A stretch of 23,819 nt of DNA from JBFXAN01 sp050184225 (lineage in GTDB: Bacteria; Chloroflexota; Dehalococcoidia; CAUJGQ01): positions 1-23,819 of the forward strand of contig JBFXAN010000093.1 of NCBI GenBank assembly GCA_050184225.1, given 5' to 3'. Below, in pieces: positions 22,625 to 23,819 of the stretch. The notes under the pieces were generated by a model. It was not told the origin of the DNA. It worked only from the letters and a program-made list of their open reading frames with translations, and did not search any database. Within the stretch, counting starts at the first letter, position 1, and each line of letters begins with the position of its first letter. Both the position numbers and the translations under genes were made by a program.

Positions 22625-22705
22625 CCGCGGATCTGACATGCCGCGTGATCCGCTGCCCCGCGACTCACACGGCACTCGACCGGCATACAGAAGGATTCAG
22701 CCGCA

Positions 22706-23819
22706 ATGGACTCACTCTTTGGCATCTCCATGTCCAGCATCATGCTGGTGATGGTCGCGCTCTTCGCCGTCTGCGTGACCGGGGTCGCCGTCATCTTCCT
22801 CTCCAACCGGACGATGTTTCGGATGGGACTGCGCAATATTTCTCGCCGGGGGACGCAGACGGTGCTGGTCGTGGTCGGCCTGATGCTCGCCACGCTGATC
22901 ATCACCGCCTCGTTCACTACCGGCGACACGATCGACTACTCCTTCACCAAGGCGACCTACGACAATCTCCAGCGCACCGACATGCGCCTCGACTTCGGCA
23001 GCGCCAACGGCGACGGCACCCGCGGCTATGCGAACCAGGGCCTGACCGTCGCACTGGAAGACCAATTCCAGAACGACCCCGACATCGAGGGGTTCCTCCC
23101 CTACCTGCACGAGAGCGTGCCGGCGGTGAACCCGCGCACCCGCCTCTCGGAGCCGTCGGTCAGCCTCACCGGCATCGACCCGGCCCGGCAGGCGCAACTC
23201 GGCGGCCTGCGACTGGTCGGTGGCGGCACAGCGGACCTCGCCGCGCTCGGCGACACCGACGCATTCGTGGGCCGGACGATCGCCGAGGATCTCGACGTGG
23301 CGACAGGCGACCTGCTCACGGTCTATGCCCAGGACCGCGAGTGGACGCTGTCCGTTGCCGGTGTCGTCGAAGATGAGATCGCCAGTGGCATGACGAGCAT
23401 CGGCGGTCCGGAGTCCACGGCGAACGCGGGCGGCATCGCCGTCCTGCTGCCGACGGCGCAGCGGATCACCGGCCATCCCGACCAGATCAATTGGATGAGC
23501 GTCGCGCTCGAGGGTGGCGTGCGCGGCGGCATGGAGCGCACGGACGCGGCTCAGCCGCGCCTTGAGGAATTTCTCCAGAGTCCCGAGGGCAAACAGGCGG
23601 TCGGCCTCGGGGACTTCAACGTCACGGTTGACCCGATCAAGCAGGATCTGATCGGGTCGGCCGAGAGCTTCAGCGCCGTCTTCACCACGATCTTTCTCGT
23701 CCTCGGCCTCTTCTCGATCGCCGCCGGCATCCTCCTGATCTTCATGATCTTTGTGATGCTCGCCGCCGAGCGGAAGACGGAGATGGGCATGGCCCGCGCG
23801 ATCGGCGCGCGCCGGAGCA
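22706..23819 (+). CDS. FtsX/MacB-type ABC transporter permease, 3' end beyond window
   Basis: Open from ATG 22706 to the window end without a stop (371 codons), so it is partial at the C-terminus. Two hydrophobic helices lie at about 9-30 (MLVMVALFAVCVTGVAVIFL) and 48-66 (TVLVVVGLMLATLIITASF). A large extracytoplasmic domain (about 70-325, containing LTGIDPARQAQLGGLRLVGG) follows. A third helix then leads into RKTEMGMARAIGARR, the FtsX-domain signature. The extra helix ahead of the usual first one is unusual for MacB/LolCE. AAGGA lies upstream of ATG 22706. It pairs with the LolD-type ATPase. Confidence 0.92.
   Translation, partial: MDSLFGISMSSIMLVMVALFAVCVTGVAVIFLSNRTMFRMGLRNISRRGTQTVLVVVGLMLATLIITASFTTGDTIDYSFTKATYDNLQRTDMRLDFGSANGDGTRGYANQGLTVALEDQFQNDPDIEGFLPYLHESVPAVNPRTRLSEPSVSLTGIDPARQAQLGGLRLVGGGTADLAALGDTDAFVGRTIAEDLDVATGDLLTVYAQDREWTLSVAGVVEDEIASGMTSIGGPESTANAGGIAVLLPTAQRITGHPDQINWMSVALEGGVRGGMERTDAAQPRLEEFLQSPEGKQAVGLGDFNVTVDPIKQDLIGSAESFSAVFTTIFLVLGLFSIAAGILLIFMIFVMLAAERKTEMGMARAIGARRS

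Noticed and set aside
21692..22675. 327-aa minus-strand open frame across the ABC ATPase
   Set aside because: Shadow of a gene with all ABC motifs on the plus strand.

Overview
The window is GC-rich (GC-biased codon use, several GTG/TTG starts). It reads like a chromosomal segment of a member of the Chloroflexota, most likely the Thermomicrobia/Sphaerobacter side. That assignment is an inference from the gene mix: PAS-GAF-GAF sensor kinases, paired cyclophilins, Tat-type lipoprotein solute-binding proteins, amidohydrolase_2 proteins and abundant short foldback repeats. No rRNA, prophage, IS transposase or CRISPR array is visible.

Layout. 1-152: one arm of a foldback repeat. 155-3712 (minus): a three-gene operon of a SufR-like Fe-S regulator, an Mrp/ApbC Fe-S carrier and an NYN-domain protein with a disordered N-terminus. 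The genes overlap or abut, and the operon has its own sigma70-type promoter and candidate operators. 3933-5254 (plus): a small zinc-ribbon protein, a terminator, and a dihydroorotate-dehydrogenase-like barrel that lacks the usual catalytic loop. 5284-5360: tRNA-Pro(TGG), then a 75-aa membrane protein. 5618-6069: a strong promoter, a clear c-di-AMP (ydaO-type) riboswitch and a terminator hairpin, but no recognisable gene behind them. 6158-7524 (minus): two cyclophilins, one cytosolic and one membrane-anchored, the latter apparently using a CTG start. 7607-7681 (minus): tRNA-Arg(CCG) with promoter and terminator.

7845-11489 (minus): a DUF2442-XRE regulator with a 20-bp palindrome upstream; a monocistronic amidohydrolase with promoter and terminator; an unrecognised 249-aa protein; a composite inverted-repeat element; and a YpmS-like membrane protein. 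11646-12435 (plus): a small lipoprotein and a metallothionein-like Cys-rich protein. 12558-18741 (plus): a nutrient-uptake cluster with two Dpp/Opp-type permeases, a Tat-lipoprotein binding protein, a sugar-phosphate-isomerase-like barrel and an alkaline-phosphatase-superfamily phosphodiesterase. The cluster encodes no ATPase. 18867-21695 (minus): a NarL-type response regulator followed by its PAS-GAF-GAF histidine kinase. 21875 to the window end (plus), divergent from the two-component pair: a LolD/MacB-type ATPase and the first 371 codons of an FtsX-type permease.

The most interesting points are the apparently gene-less c-di-AMP riboswitch, the divergent DHODH homologue, the SufR-Mrp-NYN operon with its palindromes, the ATPase-less importer joined to phosphoester enzymes, and at least three families of short foldback repeats that also sit where terminators would be expected.
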